A stretch of DNA of 64,000 bases from Pseudomonas viridiflava (GCF_900601905.1 NZ_UWFA01000137.1:390690-454689), one strand, 5' to 3'; shown: positions 1 to 8,441, counted from the stretch's first letter. The notes: generated by a model from the sequence alone, not told the origin. Made by a program: numbers and translations.

Positions 1-163
1 TGGGTTCCGGAACCCAACTCATCGCGCCGGTGCAGCTTTTGGCCTCTTTAATCATTTCCATAACCAGCAGGAGTAATTCTTCGGTCATTTCCCAGTTTTC
101 GGCCTGGGGGCCGTACTACGTCACTACAATGCTTCTTAATTCTCGTTTGTCATTTTCATCCAT
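1..163 (-). pseudogene. Small ORF with in-frame amber codon, cut by the window edge
   Basis: Unrecognised. An ATG at 163-161 lies 2 nt after the stop of the neighbouring secreted-protein gene, with an AAGGAG ribosome site at 178-173, so it looks translationally coupled. It reads 15 codons (MDENDKRELRSIVVT) and then meets TAG at 118-116. The same frame continues open through YGPQAENWEMTEE to the window edge. The continuous protein-like frame on both sides of the stop suggests a nonsense-mutated small gene rather than two genes. Either the upstream 15 codons are a decoy and a later ATG (such as 88-86) is used, or the gene is broken. No function can be assigned. Confidence 0.45.
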
Positions 164-165
164 GC

Positions 166-750
166 TTAAAAGCTCCTTGCTTTAATGCTGTGTAATATTG
201 CCAGTGCCTTTTTTCTTGATCCCTTGACGCTGATCAGATGAGTTGAATCTTTTGAAAAAAACAGCAGGCGATGTTCAGGATCACGGCCCGCTGACCCTTG
301 GAGCAGCACGTCTACTTCCGTACCCACGCGATAGCGCTCGACGTTGCTCTGACAGTCGAGTTTTAAATCTGTACGCATGACTTGGATAAGTTTTTTATCG
401 TCGGTGTTCAGGTTATCAGTTGGGTCAATGCCGTATAGGTATCGGTTAAGCGCTGCGGCTGAAATCTTGCGTGTAGTAAACATTGAAAGCGTGCCTGCAA
501 CACTTTCGTCCGATATAAGCTGATAGCTAACATACTCTTTGTTCGGGTAAGCGGCCATCGCACCATCGAAAACTATAAGAGAGGATGGTTTTTCAGGTAG
601 GTTAAATTGGAAGGGGCCGACAATAACCGCCAGATCACTGCCTTGTTTGTAATCAACGTCTTTTGAAGGCAATGGCTGGATTGAACAGCTCTCACTCCAG
701 GCAGGAAGAGAGAATAGTGCTGCTATCACTAATAACAGAGAGTTTCGCAT
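166..750 (-). CDS. Secreted hypothetical protein
   Basis: A 194-aa protein of unknown function. I chose the ATG at 750 rather than the one at 768 because it gives a clean signal peptide (MRNSLLLVIAALFSLPAWS, then ESCS) and has GAGAG upstream. The mature part has two cysteines (after ESC and in KLDCQSN) that could pair in the periplasm. No catalytic motif or known domain was recognised. It is followed within 2 nt by the small interrupted ORF at 1-163, so the two probably form one transcription unit. Confidence 0.6.
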   Translation of the reverse strand: MRNSLLLVIAALFSLPAWSESCSIQPLPSKDVDYKQGSDLAVIVGPFQFNLPEKPSSLIVFDGAMAAYPNKEYVSYQLISDESVAGTLSMFTTRKISAAALNRYLYGIDPTDNLNTDDKKLIQVMRTDLKLDCQSNVERYRVGTEVDVLLQGSAGRDPEHRLLFFSKDSTHLISVKGSRKKALAILHSIKARSF

Positions 751-935
751 CAAGATTAAGTCTCTCATTGGGAAATGAGAGTGTGGTTCTCGGTTGCGAG
801 TGGATCTATCAGGTATTTCCTACGGGGTCGTAGGACGCATCCTGTCTTCTGGCGTGATGCTGGGCAAGGCGGGTTGCATAGGGCGATTTATGCCGAGGAT
901 GATCGGGCTCACCCATGCGCGTAAACGTAGAACCT

Positions 936-1022
936 GTAGGAGCTCACGAGCACCGCGAGGCAGCGATGGCGGTTCGTCTGGCACACCGCTATCGCTGCCT
1001 CGCGGTGCTCGTGAGCTCCTAC
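936..1022. repeat. REP doublet with perfect 32-bp arms
   Basis: Positions 936-967 and 991-1022 are exact reverse complements over 32 bp (GTAGGAGCTCACGAGCACCG and onward), separated by 23 nt. This is the typical organisation of a REPIN (two inverted REP units). It sits between the end of the asparaginase gene and the secreted-protein gene. A degenerate relative is at 9338-9424. Confidence 0.85.
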
Positions 1023-1039
1023 GGGGAACAACTAATGAC

Positions 1040-2044
1040 TTAACGCAACTCCCCACACACATCCACTTCCACCAACCGGCGCACTTCATCCATCGGCAAG
1101 CCTGCACCGAGCAACATGTGCAGTTTGCCCAGCGCCGCTTCCCTGGTCATGCCGCCGCCGGACAGAACGCCGACACCACGCAGGCGGCTGCCTGCTTCGT
1201 AGACATCCAGCTCGACGCCGCCTTCATGGCACTGGGTGATGGCAACCACGCAGATGCCTTGCTGACGGGCACATTCGAGACTGGCGAGGAAAGCCGGGTC
1301 ATCGCCGGGGCCGGTGCCGCTGCCGAAGCATTCGAGCACCAGGCCCTGAATGCCGCTGGCGATCATGGCGTTGACTTGAGCCGCACCGATCCCGGGAAAC
1401 AACGGCAGTACGGCAACCGCTGACAACGCTTTTGGCTGGCGATAGTCCAGCTGCGCAGGGCGCGCTGCCGGTGTTTCGCCGCTGTGGGCGCGGTTCAGCG
1501 CCGCGAAGGGATGACGTCCGAAGCTACGGATTTTCGCGCAACGGGTCGGGGCCAGCAGTTCGCCGTGGAAGTACAGGTGCACGCCTGACGGCAGACCTTT
1601 ACCCAGTGCGCGCAGCGAGCCGTTGACGTTTTCCCAGGCATCGCTGTCCGGCACGCCGGCCGGCAGCATCGAGCCGGTAAAGACCACCGGAGCGCTGAGC
1701 CCCAGCAACTGGAAACTCATTGCCGCCGCGCTGTAGGCCAGGGTGTCAGTGCCATGCAGGACCAGCACCGCGTCGCAGCCATCCATTTCAACAGCCTGGA
1801 CGACTGCTTCACGCAGACGCAGCCAGTAGGCGGGCGTCATGTTGGCGCTGTCGATCAGCGGTGCCATCTCGCGAAAGCACCACTCAGGTACGACCAGCTC
1901 AGGCTGCTCGGCCAGTTGCCCGGCCATGCGCGCCTCGAACCCCGAAGCGGGAGCCAAGCCGTTGGCGCTGGCCTGCATGCCAATGGTGCCGCCGGTATAA
2001 AGAACCATGACACGCTGAGCGGGTGCAGGCTGTTCAAGAGTCAT
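1040..2044 (-). CDS. ansA: L-asparaginase, cytoplasmic type (AnsA-like)
   Basis: Hydrolyses L-asparagine to L-aspartate and ammonia. The 334-aa product has the first active-site motif TGGTIGM at residues 17-23, the second motif HGTDT at 97-101 and a candidate catalytic lysine near residue 171 (CAKIRSF). There is no signal peptide, which favours a cytoplasmic type I enzyme. The ATG is preceded by GGAGAAGA. The gene starts 27 nt after the stop of the AlsT-type symporter on the same strand, so the two are probably co-transcribed. With aspA nearby the set would convert asparagine to aspartate to fumarate. Confidence 0.9.
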   Translation of the reverse strand: MTLEQPAPAQRVMVLYTGGTIGMQASANGLAPASGFEARMAGQLAEQPELVVPEWCFREMAPLIDSANMTPAYWLRLREAVVQAVEMDGCDAVLVLHGTDTLAYSAAAMSFQLLGLSAPVVFTGSMLPAGVPDSDAWENVNGSLRALGKGLPSGVHLYFHGELLAPTRCAKIRSFGRHPFAALNRAHSGETPAARPAQLDYRQPKALSAVAVLPLFPGIGAAQVNAMIASGIQGLVLECFGSGTGPGDDPAFLASLECARQQGICVVAITQCHEGGVELDVYEAGSRLRGVGVLSGGGMTREAALGKLHMLLGAGLPMDEVRRLVEVDVCGELR

Positions 2045-2071
2045 GATTCTTCTCCGGTGTGACGGTGGCTA

Positions 2072-3520
2072 TCAGGCTTGAGTGGCAGGTTTTGCCGAGG
2101 CCGCGACCGGATTGACCGGTGTCTGGCTCGGGTTGGCAGGCCATGCGGTGCGGTCCAGATCCAGATCCGGGAACTGGCTCGAATCGAACACCGGGGTCTT
2201 GATGCCTGCCTTACGTTGCGCATCGTAGTCACGCAGGATGCGCATGGCGACTTTGAACAACATGGCCAGGGCAATCAAGTTGACGAAGGCCAGCAGCGTC
2301 ATGGTGATGTCGGCAAAGGCGAATACGGTGTTCAGGTCGACGACCGCGCCCCACAGGATCAGCACCAGCACGAAAATCCGATAGCCAACGATGGCTTTCT
2401 TGCTCTCGCCCACCAGGAAACGCAGGCTGTTCTCGCCCAGGTAGTAGTTGTAGAGAATCGAGGTGAACACGAACAGTGCCAGAGCAACACTGATGAAGAT
2501 CCGCCCCCAGTCACCCACCACGGCAGCCAGCGAGTTCTGTGCCAGCACGATGCCGTTACCGCTGTAGCCCACGTCATAGATCCCCGACAGCAGGATCAGC
2601 AACGCAGTACAGGTGCAGATCACGAAGGTATCGAGGAACACGCTGAACGCCTGAACCACACCCTGGGAAATCGGGTGTTCAACCTGTGCAACGGCGGCCA
2701 CGTTGGGCGCACTGCCCAGACCGGCTTCGTTGGCAAACACGCCACGCTTCACGCCCATCACGATTGCGCTGCCAATCAGACCGCCAAAGACCGGGTCCAG
2801 ACCAAAGGCGCTTTTGACGATAGTCGCCAGCATGGCCGGAACGTGGTCGATCTGCAGGGCAATGACGTAGATGGTCACGGCGATGTAGATCAGGGTCTTG
2901 ACCGGCACCAGCAGGTCGGAGATCGCGGCGATACGCTTGATGCCGCCGATGAACGCCAGGCCCAGCAGAACCACAAGGCAGATACCGGTGGTCATGGTGT
3001 CGATGCCGAACGCGCCTTTGAGCGAGTCAGTCACAGCATGGGATTGCAAACCGTTGAAGGCGAAACCGAAGGTCACCAACAGCAGAACTGCCATGACCAT
3101 ACCCAGCCAGCGCTTACCCAGACCATGCTGGATGTAATACGCCGGGCCGCCACGGAACTGGCCTTCGGAGTCTTTGCGTTTGTACAACTGAGCGAGCGAA
3201 CACTCGATGAAGCTGCTGGCCATGCCGACCAGTGCAGTGACCCACATCCAGAACACGGCACCGGGCCCACCCAGGGTTACGGCGATGCCGACACCGGCGA
3301 TATTGCCTGCGCCAACACGTCCCGCCAGGCTGAGCATCAAGGCCTGGAAGGAACTGAGCTGGCCGGTGCTGTTGCGTAAGCTATCCCTGAAAACAGCGAA
3401 CATATGGAAAAAGTGGCGAAACTGAACGAAACGCGAACGAATCGTGAAGTAACCGCCGAGCCCTACGATCAGTACGATCAGCACTTTGCCCGAGAGGAAG
3501 TCGTTGATGACTTCAAGCAT
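2072..3520 (-). CDS. Sodium:alanine/amino-acid symporter, AgcS (AlsT) family
   Basis: A 482-aa polytopic membrane protein of the alanine/glycine:cation symporter family. Family-typical stretches are GGPGAVFWMWVTALVGMASS near residue 80, FRGGPAYYIQ near 120 and the GVKRGVFANEAGLGSAPN segment near residue 255, which belongs to the substrate/sodium site in this family. Hydrophobic segments fit about ten transmembrane helices. It would import alanine, glycine or, given its partners, aspartate or asparagine; the substrate is inferred from context only. ATG at 3520 has GAGG upstream. It is followed by ansA at 27 nt. Confidence 0.85.
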   Translation of the reverse strand: MLEVINDFLSGKVLIVLIVGLGGYFTIRSRFVQFRHFFHMFAVFRDSLRNSTGQLSSFQALMLSLAGRVGAGNIAGVGIAVTLGGPGAVFWMWVTALVGMASSFIECSLAQLYKRKDSEGQFRGGPAYYIQHGLGKRWLGMVMAVLLLVTFGFAFNGLQSHAVTDSLKGAFGIDTMTTGICLVVLLGLAFIGGIKRIAAISDLLVPVKTLIYIAVTIYVIALQIDHVPAMLATIVKSAFGLDPVFGGLIGSAIVMGVKRGVFANEAGLGSAPNVAAVAQVEHPISQGVVQAFSVFLDTFVICTCTALLILLSGIYDVGYSGNGIVLAQNSLAAVVGDWGRIFISVALALFVFTSILYNYYLGENSLRFLVGESKKAIVGYRIFVLVLILWGAVVDLNTVFAFADITMTLLAFVNLIALAMLFKVAMRILRDYDAQRKAGIKTPVFDSSQFPDLDLDRTAWPANPSQTPVNPVAASAKPATQA

Positions 3521-3555
3521 TGGAGAATCCTCGCTGTTGTTTTTAGGGGGCGCGC

Positions 3556-3561
3556 ACTATA
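3556..3561 (-). promoter_or_regulatory. Candidate -10 box for the symporter gene
   Basis: On the minus strand TATAGT at 3561-3556 lies 35 nt before the ATG at 3520. No good -35 box is seen at 16-18 nt. This is the only promoter-like signal in the gap between the aspA terminator and the symporter. Confidence 0.3.
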
Positions 3562-3649
3562 CCGGTGCGCTCGTGTTGCGTCTGCAATACTTTTCCCTTG
3601 TTATTGGTGCGATACGTCCATGTGGTGTGTAGCCGTTGTCGTTTTGCAG

Positions 3650-3690
3650 GTAAAAAAAAGGGTCCGGAGAGAATCGTCTCTGGACCCCCA
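3650..3690 (-). terminator. Rho-independent terminator downstream of aspA
   Basis: Arms GGTCCGGAGAGA and TCTCTGGACC (3661-3686) form a strong hairpin. Read on the minus strand it is followed by a run of eight T. It terminates the transcript coming from aspA, leaving a 3' untranslated region of about 210 nt that contains the palindromic element at 3731-3887. Confidence 0.8.
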
Positions 3691-3730
3691 AAAGGATGAG
3701 GAGTGTCTAATCCCTCAACCTGGTGAGCTG

Positions 3731-3887
3731 TAGGCTCGCGCCAAAAGTGGCTGCGCTCGGCCATGCTGCGTTAAAAACAGGCTCGGAATGCTCATTTAGG
3801 CCCCTAAAGTCGGACGCGACCCCGGCCGTTCCTCGCCTGTTTTTGCCTTGCCTGACCTTCGCTCGCCGACCTTTGGCACTGAGCCTA
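3731..3887. repeat. Nested ~157-nt palindromic element in the aspA 3' UTR
   Basis: Three nested inverted repeats are visible. Outer arms are 3731-3747 (TAGGCTCGCGCCAAAAG) and 3871-3887 (CTTTGGCACTGAGCCTA), imperfect. Middle arms are AAAAACAGGC at 3773-3782 and GCCTGTTTTT at 3835-3844, perfect. The apex is TTTAGG-CC-CCTAAA at 3795-3808. The layout differs from the REP doublets elsewhere in the window. It could be a dispersed structured repeat or a structured RNA. Confidence 0.6.
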
Positions 3888-3896
3888 GAAAATGCA

Positions 3897-5321
3897 TTAG
3901 GCCTTCAGCGGTACAAGGCGTGGAGCAATCATGTTTTCCGGACGCAGGATGTCGTCGAGCATGGCGTCGTTGAGCAGGCCTTCCTCGCGCACCAGTTCCA
4001 GCACGCCCCGGCCTGTTTCCAGAGCGATGCGGGCGATACGGGTAGCGTTTTCATAGCCGATGTAAGGGTTCAGGGCTGTGACCAGGCCGATGGAATGCTC
4101 CACCAGTTCACGGCAGCGGGCTTCGTTGGCGGTGATGCCGACGATGCAGTGCTCGCGCAGCATGTCCATGGCGCGTTGCAGCAGACGGATCGAATCGAAA
4201 ATCTTGTAAGCGATCAGCGGTTCCATCACGTTGAGCTGCAGTTGGCCGCCTTCGGCTGCCATGGTCAGCGCCAGGTCGTTGCCGATGATTTCGAAGGCAA
4301 CCATGTTGACCGCTTCCGGGATCACCGGGTTGACCTTGCCAGGCATGATCGAGCTGCCCGGCTGACGCGCTGGCAGGTTGATTTCGTTGATACCGGTGCG
4401 TGGGCCGCTGGACAGCAGGCGCAAGTCGTTGCAGATCTTCGACAGCTTGACCGCCGTACGCTTGAGCATGCCGGAGAACAGTACAAAGGCGCCCATGTCG
4501 GAAGTGGCTTCGATCAGGTCGGCAGCCGGCACCAGCGGCTGACCACTGATGATCGCCAGGCGATCCACCGCCAGTTGCTGATAACCTGGGTCGGCGTTGA
4601 TGCCAGTGCCGATGGCTGTGCCGCCCAGGTTTACTTCGGTGAGCAATTCCGGTGCAAGGCTGCGCAGGCGGTTCAGGTCTTCGGTAAGGGTCGTGGCGAA
4701 AGCGCGGAATTCCTGGCCGAGGGTCATCGGCACAGCGTCCTGCAACTGGGTGCGACCCATTTTCAGAACGTGGTTGAATTCCTGGCCCTTGGCAGCGAAC
4801 GCCTGAATCAGGCTGTCGAGGCTGGCCAGCAGCGCGTCGTGGCCCAGCAACAGACCCAGGCGAATGGCCGTTGGGTATGCGTCGTTGGTCGACTGCGCCA
4901 TGTTCACGTCGTTGTTCGGGTGCAGCTGGTTGTAATCGCCTTTTTCCAGGCCCATTGCTTCGAGGGCAATGTTGGCGATGACTTCGTTGGCATTCATGTT
5001 GGTTGAAGTGCCAGCGCCGCCTTGAATCATGTCCACCACGAAATGCTCGTGGAAATCGCCGCGAATCAGACGTGCACAGGCCTCACTGATGGCCGCATGC
5101 TTGGTGGCGTTGAGGTGGCCCAGCTGATGGTTGGCATCAGCGGCCGCCTGCTTGACCATCGCCAGCCCGACAACCAGCTTCGGGTAGTGGGACAGCGGAA
5201 CGCCGGACAGGTGAAAGTTGTTCACCGCTCGCAGGGTCTGAATACCGTAATACGCGTCAGCGGGTACTTCGAGAACACCAAGCAGGTCTTTTTCGATGCG
5301 CGATGATGCAGGCGAGGACAT
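3897..5321 (-). CDS. aspA: Aspartate ammonia-lyase (aspartase)
   Basis: Deaminates L-aspartate to fumarate and ammonia. Starting at ATG 5321 the protein is 474 aa, the usual length for AspA; an upstream in-frame extension to 5432 lacks family similarity. The fumarase/aspartase signature GSSIMPGKVNP lies at residues 322-332, with the mobile loop serine and the lysine/asparagine substrate ligands. GGAGTSTNMNANEVIAN (101-117) and TEVNLGGTAIGTGIN (228-242) match aspartases better than class II fumarases. The LysR gene diverges upstream. Together with ansA and the symporter it forms an asparagine/aspartate utilisation group. Confidence 0.9.
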   Translation of the reverse strand: MSSPASSRIEKDLLGVLEVPADAYYGIQTLRAVNNFHLSGVPLSHYPKLVVGLAMVKQAAADANHQLGHLNATKHAAISEACARLIRGDFHEHFVVDMIQGGAGTSTNMNANEVIANIALEAMGLEKGDYNQLHPNNDVNMAQSTNDAYPTAIRLGLLLGHDALLASLDSLIQAFAAKGQEFNHVLKMGRTQLQDAVPMTLGQEFRAFATTLTEDLNRLRSLAPELLTEVNLGGTAIGTGINADPGYQQLAVDRLAIISGQPLVPAADLIEATSDMGAFVLFSGMLKRTAVKLSKICNDLRLLSSGPRTGINEINLPARQPGSSIMPGKVNPVIPEAVNMVAFEIIGNDLALTMAAEGGQLQLNVMEPLIAYKIFDSIRLLQRAMDMLREHCIVGITANEARCRELVEHSIGLVTALNPYIGYENATRIARIALETGRGVLELVREEGLLNDAMLDDILRPENMIAPRLVPLKA

Positions 5322-5499
5322 GATAGAGATAATCTCAAGAAGGCACGGATAATGCCGGAACGCTGCGGATACTGGCCCTTGCGGCAATATTTGACTAATG
5401 CTGTTACACACTGGCCCATGCACAATCGGCATAATGCCCGTGTGACGCGGCCGGTGTTACTGTCGTGTATATACATTTGAAGCGGGTTGGCAGGCTCTT

Positions 5500-5528
5500 T
5501 GTGGGAGCGCGCAAGCCTCGCTCCCACA
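5500..5528. repeat. Single REP-like hairpin
   Basis: Arms TGTGGGAGCG (5500-5509) and CGCTCCCACA (5519-5528) are exact inverted repeats around a 9-nt loop. It ends 19 nt before the ATG of the LysR gene, so it falls in that gene's leader. Confidence 0.65.
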
Positions 5529-5547
5529 GGACTGTGGAGAGGACACC

Positions 5548-6459
5548 ATGAATCTGGAAAGCAAATGGCTGGAAGATTTCAGCGCTCTGGCTGCCACGCG
5601 CAGTTTTTCCCAGGCGGCGGAGCGGCGGTTTGTCACGCAACCGGCGTTCAGTCGGCGTATTCGCAGCCTTGAAGCGGCCCTTGGGCTGACGCTGGTCAAT
5701 CGCTCGCGCACGCCTGTCGAACTGACAGCGGCAGGGCAGTTGTTTCTGGTGACAGCGCGTACCGTGGTCGATCAGTTGGGCGAAGTGCTGCGCCATCTGC
5801 ACCATCTGGAAGGCGGGCAGGGCGAAGTCATGCAGGTGGCGGCGGCGCATTCGCTGGCGCTGGGGTTCTTTCCGCGCTGGATCGCCCAGTTGCGCAACGA
5901 AGGCCTCAACATCGCCACGCGGCTGGTTGCCACTAACGTTGGCGAAGCGGTGCATGCCCTGCGTGAAGGCGGCTGTGACCTGATGCTGGCGTTCTACGAC
6001 CCGGATGCCGCGCTGCAGATGGATCCGGAAATCTTTCCGTCGCTGCACTTGGCGCACACCGAAATGCTGCCGGTCTGCGCGGCCGATGAGCAGGGCGAGC
6101 CGCTGTTCAGCCTGGAAGATGGCGGTGGCGTGCCGCTGCTGGCGTATAGCGCCGGTGCTTTTCTGGGGCGTTCGGTAAACCTTTTGCTGCGCCAGCGCAA
6201 TCTGCGTTTCACCACGGTCTATGAAACGGCCATGGCCGACAGCTTGAAAAGTATGGCGCTTGAAGGGCTCGGCATCGCCTGGGTGCCCAGGCTCAGCGTG
6301 CGCGCCGAGCTGGCTCGTGGGGAGTTGGTGGAATGTGGTGGCACGCAATGGCACATCCCGCTGGAAATCCGCCTGTATCGCTGCGCCCTGGTGCGCAAGG
6401 CCAATGTGCGCCTGTTGTGGCGCAAGCTTGAGGGGGCCGCGACGCCAGACAATGTCTGA
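5548..6459 (+). CDS. LysR-family regulator, HypT/YjiE-like
   Basis: A 303-aa LysR-type transcription factor. The N-terminal winged helix-turn-helix spans about residues 6-64 (SFSQAAERRF, QPAFSRRIRSLEAALG). The start NLESKWLEDF resembles the IETKWLYDF start of E. coli YjiE/HypT, the hypochlorite-responsive regulator, and the HTH is closely alike by eye. The remainder is a LysR substrate-binding domain. It is divergent from aspA, so control of aspA is possible; the hypochlorite role is inferred only from likeness. ATG at 5548 follows GGAGAGGA. Confidence 0.8.
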   Translation: MNLESKWLEDFSALAATRSFSQAAERRFVTQPAFSRRIRSLEAALGLTLVNRSRTPVELTAAGQLFLVTARTVVDQLGEVLRHLHHLEGGQGEVMQVAAAHSLALGFFPRWIAQLRNEGLNIATRLVATNVGEAVHALREGGCDLMLAFYDPDAALQMDPEIFPSLHLAHTEMLPVCAADEQGEPLFSLEDGGGVPLLAYSAGAFLGRSVNLLLRQRNLRFTTVYETAMADSLKSMALEGLGIAWVPRLSVRAELARGELVECGGTQWHIPLEIRLYRCALVRKANVRLLWRKLEGAATPDNV

Positions 6460-6550
6460 CCTTGAAGTCAGTAAATACGGGCGTTGCAGCTCGGAAATTG
6501 CCCACAAGACAGATGGTCAACATGGGTGCTTTAAACGCGCCTCTTTGAGG

Positions 6551-6556
6551 TATACT
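6551..6556 (+). promoter_or_regulatory. Candidate -10 box upstream of purE
   Basis: TATACT at 6551-6556 is a near-consensus -10 box located 117 nt before the purE start. The -35 region is poor (TTTAAA at 15-nt spacing). Transcripts from here would carry a leader containing the hairpin at 6599-6626. Confidence 0.4.
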
Positions 6557-6598
6557 GCGCGGCCTTTGGCCGGCTCGACCGGTCATTTTTCGTACAGC

Positions 6599-6632
6599 AA
6601 GCCACGCCGGTCCTCCCGCGTGGCTTGTTTGT
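6599..6632 (+). terminator. Terminator-like hairpin in the purE leader
   Basis: Arms AAGCCACGC (6599-6607) and GCGTGGCTT (6618-6626) are exact inverted repeats around 10 nt and are followed by GTTTGTTTATT. It can terminate the upstream LysR transcript, or, if transcription starts at the TATACT box, act as an attenuator 40 nt before purE. Confidence 0.5.
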
Positions 6633-6672
6633 TTATTGATGCGCCTGCGGGCGCCCGATGAGAGGCACGACG

Positions 6673-7164
6673 ATGAGCGCACTGGTTGGCGTGATCATGG
6701 GCTCCAAGTCCGATTGGTCCACCCTTAGCCACACCGCCGATATGCTGGAAAAGCTAGGCATTCCGTACGAAGTCAAAGTGGTGTCTGCACACCGCACGCC
6801 GGATTTGCTGTTCCAGTATGCCGAAGAGGCCGAAGCACGCGGCATCGAAGTGATCATCGCCGGTGCTGGCGGTGCTGCTCACTTGCCGGGCATGTGTGCG
6901 GCCAAGACTCACCTGCCGGTGCTGGGCGTTCCGGTGCAGTCGTCCATGCTCTCGGGCGTCGACTCCCTGCTGTCCATCGTGCAGATGCCTGCTGGCATTC
7001 CGGTGGCAACCCTGGCGATCGGCAAGGCAGGCGCGATCAACGCGGCATTGTTGTCGGCCAGCATTCTGGGCGCCAAGCACCCGCAATTTCACGCGGTGTT
7101 GAAGAAATTCCGCACTGAACAGACAGACAGCGTCCTGGACAATCCAGACCCACGCGACGCCTGA
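6673..7164 (+). CDS. purE: N5-carboxyaminoimidazole ribonucleotide mutase
   Basis: Class I PurE converts N5-CAIR to CAIR in de novo purine synthesis. The 163-aa protein has the phosphate-binding GSKSDW at residues 10-15, SAHRTP at 38-43 with the catalytic histidine, and the [12 protein letters not shown] loop. I chose ATG 6673, with AGAGG upstream, because the family begins right before this motif; the in-frame ATG at 6658 would add five residues. purK starts 10 nt after the stop, forming a purE-purK operon. Confidence 0.95.
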   Translation: MSALVGVIMGSKSDWSTLSHTADMLEKLGIPYEVKVVSAHRTPDLLFQYAEEAEARGIEVIIAGAGGAAHLPGMCAAKTHLPVLGVPVQSSMLSGVDSLLSIVQMPAGIPVATLAIGKAGAINAALLSASILGAKHPQFHAVLKKFRTEQTDSVLDNPDPRDA

Positions 7165-7174
7165 GGTTTTTCGC

Positions 7175-8257
7175 ATGAAGATCGGTGTAATCGGTGGCGG
7201 CCAGTTGGGTCGCATGTTGGCCCTGGCAGGAACCCCGCTGGGCATGAATTTCGCCTTTCTGGATCCTGCGCCAGACGCCTGCGCCGCTGCATTGGGCGAG
7301 CATCTGCGTGCTGACTACGGCGACCAGGATCATTTGCGCCAACTGGCCGATGAAGTCGATCTGGTGACCTTCGAATTCGAAAGCGTGCCTGCCGAAACCG
7401 TCGCCTTCCTGTCGCAGTTCGTGCCCGTTTACCCGAGCGCCGACGCCTTGCGCATCGCCCGTGATCGCTGGTTCGAGAAGAGCATGTTCAAGGACCTGGG
7501 CATTCCGACGCCTGAATTCGCCGATATCCAGTCGCAAGCCGACCTTGACGCTGCGGTCGCCGCCATCGGCCTGCCTGCGGTACTCAAGACACGCACGCTG
7601 GGTTATGACGGCAAGGGCCAGAAGGTCCTGCGCAGTGCAGCTGATGTGGCTGGAACGTTTGCCGAGCTTGGCAGTGTTGCCTGCTTGCTGGAAGGCTTCG
7701 TGCCGTTCAGCGGTGAAGTTTCGCTGATCGCCGTGCGCGCTCGTGATGGTGAGACCCGTTTCTACCCGCTGGTGCACAACACCCACGACAACGGCATCCT
7801 GCGCATTTCCATCGCCAGTACCGATCACCCGTTGCAGGGGTTGGCCGAGGATTACGCCGGGCGCGTGCTCAAGCAGCTGGATTATGTGGGCGTATTGGCC
7901 TTCGAGTTCTTTGAAGTCGACGGCGGCCTGAAAGCCAACGAAATCGCCCCGCGCGTGCACAACTCCGGGCACTGGACCACCGAAGGCGCCGAATGCAGCC
8001 AGTTCGAAAACCACCTTCGGGCGGTTGCGGGCTTGCCATTGGGCTCCACGGCCAAGGTCGGCGAAAGCGCCATGCTCAACTTCATCGGTGAAGTGCCTGC
8101 GGTGGAAAAAGTCGTCGCCATTGATGATTGCCACCTGCATCACTACGGCAAAGCCTTCAAGGCTGGTCGCAAAGTAGGCCACGCCACGGTTCGCAGCGCT
8201 GATCGCGAAACGCTGGACCGTCAGGTGAAGCTGGTTGAGGCATTGATCAAAAACTGA
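7175..8257 (+). CDS. purK: N5-carboxyaminoimidazole ribonucleotide synthase
   Basis: ATP-grasp enzyme that carboxylates AIR with bicarbonate and ATP to give N5-CAIR, the substrate of PurE. The 360-aa product starts with the typical GVIGGGQLGRML at residues 3-14, has FEFESVP near 67 and the ATP-grasp elements KTRTLGYDGKGQ near residues 139-150 and EIAPRVHNSGHWT near 257, which carries metal and substrate ligands. ATG is preceded by GAGG. It is the second gene of the purE-purK operon. Confidence 0.95.
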   Translation: MKIGVIGGGQLGRMLALAGTPLGMNFAFLDPAPDACAAALGEHLRADYGDQDHLRQLADEVDLVTFEFESVPAETVAFLSQFVPVYPSADALRIARDRWFEKSMFKDLGIPTPEFADIQSQADLDAAVAAIGLPAVLKTRTLGYDGKGQKVLRSAADVAGTFAELGSVACLLEGFVPFSGEVSLIAVRARDGETRFYPLVHNTHDNGILRISIASTDHPLQGLAEDYAGRVLKQLDYVGVLAFEFFEVDGGLKANEIAPRVHNSGHWTTEGAECSQFENHLRAVAGLPLGSTAKVGESAMLNFIGEVPAVEKVVAIDDCHLHHYGKAFKAGRKVGHATVRSADRETLDRQVKLVEALIKN

Positions 8258-8268
8258 TCAATGGTTGC

Positions 8269-8332
8269 TGTAGGAGCTGCGAAAGGGGTACGTCTGACAC
8301 TCCGCTTTCGCAGCTTTCGGCAGCACCTACAG
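8269..8332. repeat. REP-like inverted repeat downstream of purK
   Basis: CTGTAGGAGCTGCGAAAG (8269-8286) pairs with a right arm beginning CTTTCGCAGC at 8305 and ending CACCTACAG at 8332. The right arm carries about ten extra bases, so the copy is imperfect. It starts 12 nt after the purK stop and may also work as a transcript end. Confidence 0.6.
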
Positions 8333-8441
8333 ATTTGTCCCAGCCCACGCATTGAACCATTCCAACACCCCACCTCTCTGATAGCGTGTTGCCAATAGCC
8401 GACTAAGCTGTGGCATATCATTTATTGAGAGGGAAAACGGC

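Noticed and set aside
936..1022. Repeat pair as a CRISPR fragment
   Set aside because: The units are inverted, occur once as a pair and match the REP doublet pattern; no direct repeats with spacers are present.
2078..3379. 433-codon open frame on the plus strand
   Set aside because: Antisense to the AgcS-family symporter; low-complexity H/Q/D-rich translation with no domain.
3897..5321. Class II fumarase instead of aspartase
   Set aside because: Segments such as TEVNLGGTAIGTGIN and the pairing with asparaginase and an amino-acid symporter favour AspA.
5404..6507. 367-codon open frame on the minus strand
   Set aside because: Antisense to the LysR gene, which has a proper ribosome site and helix-turn-helix.
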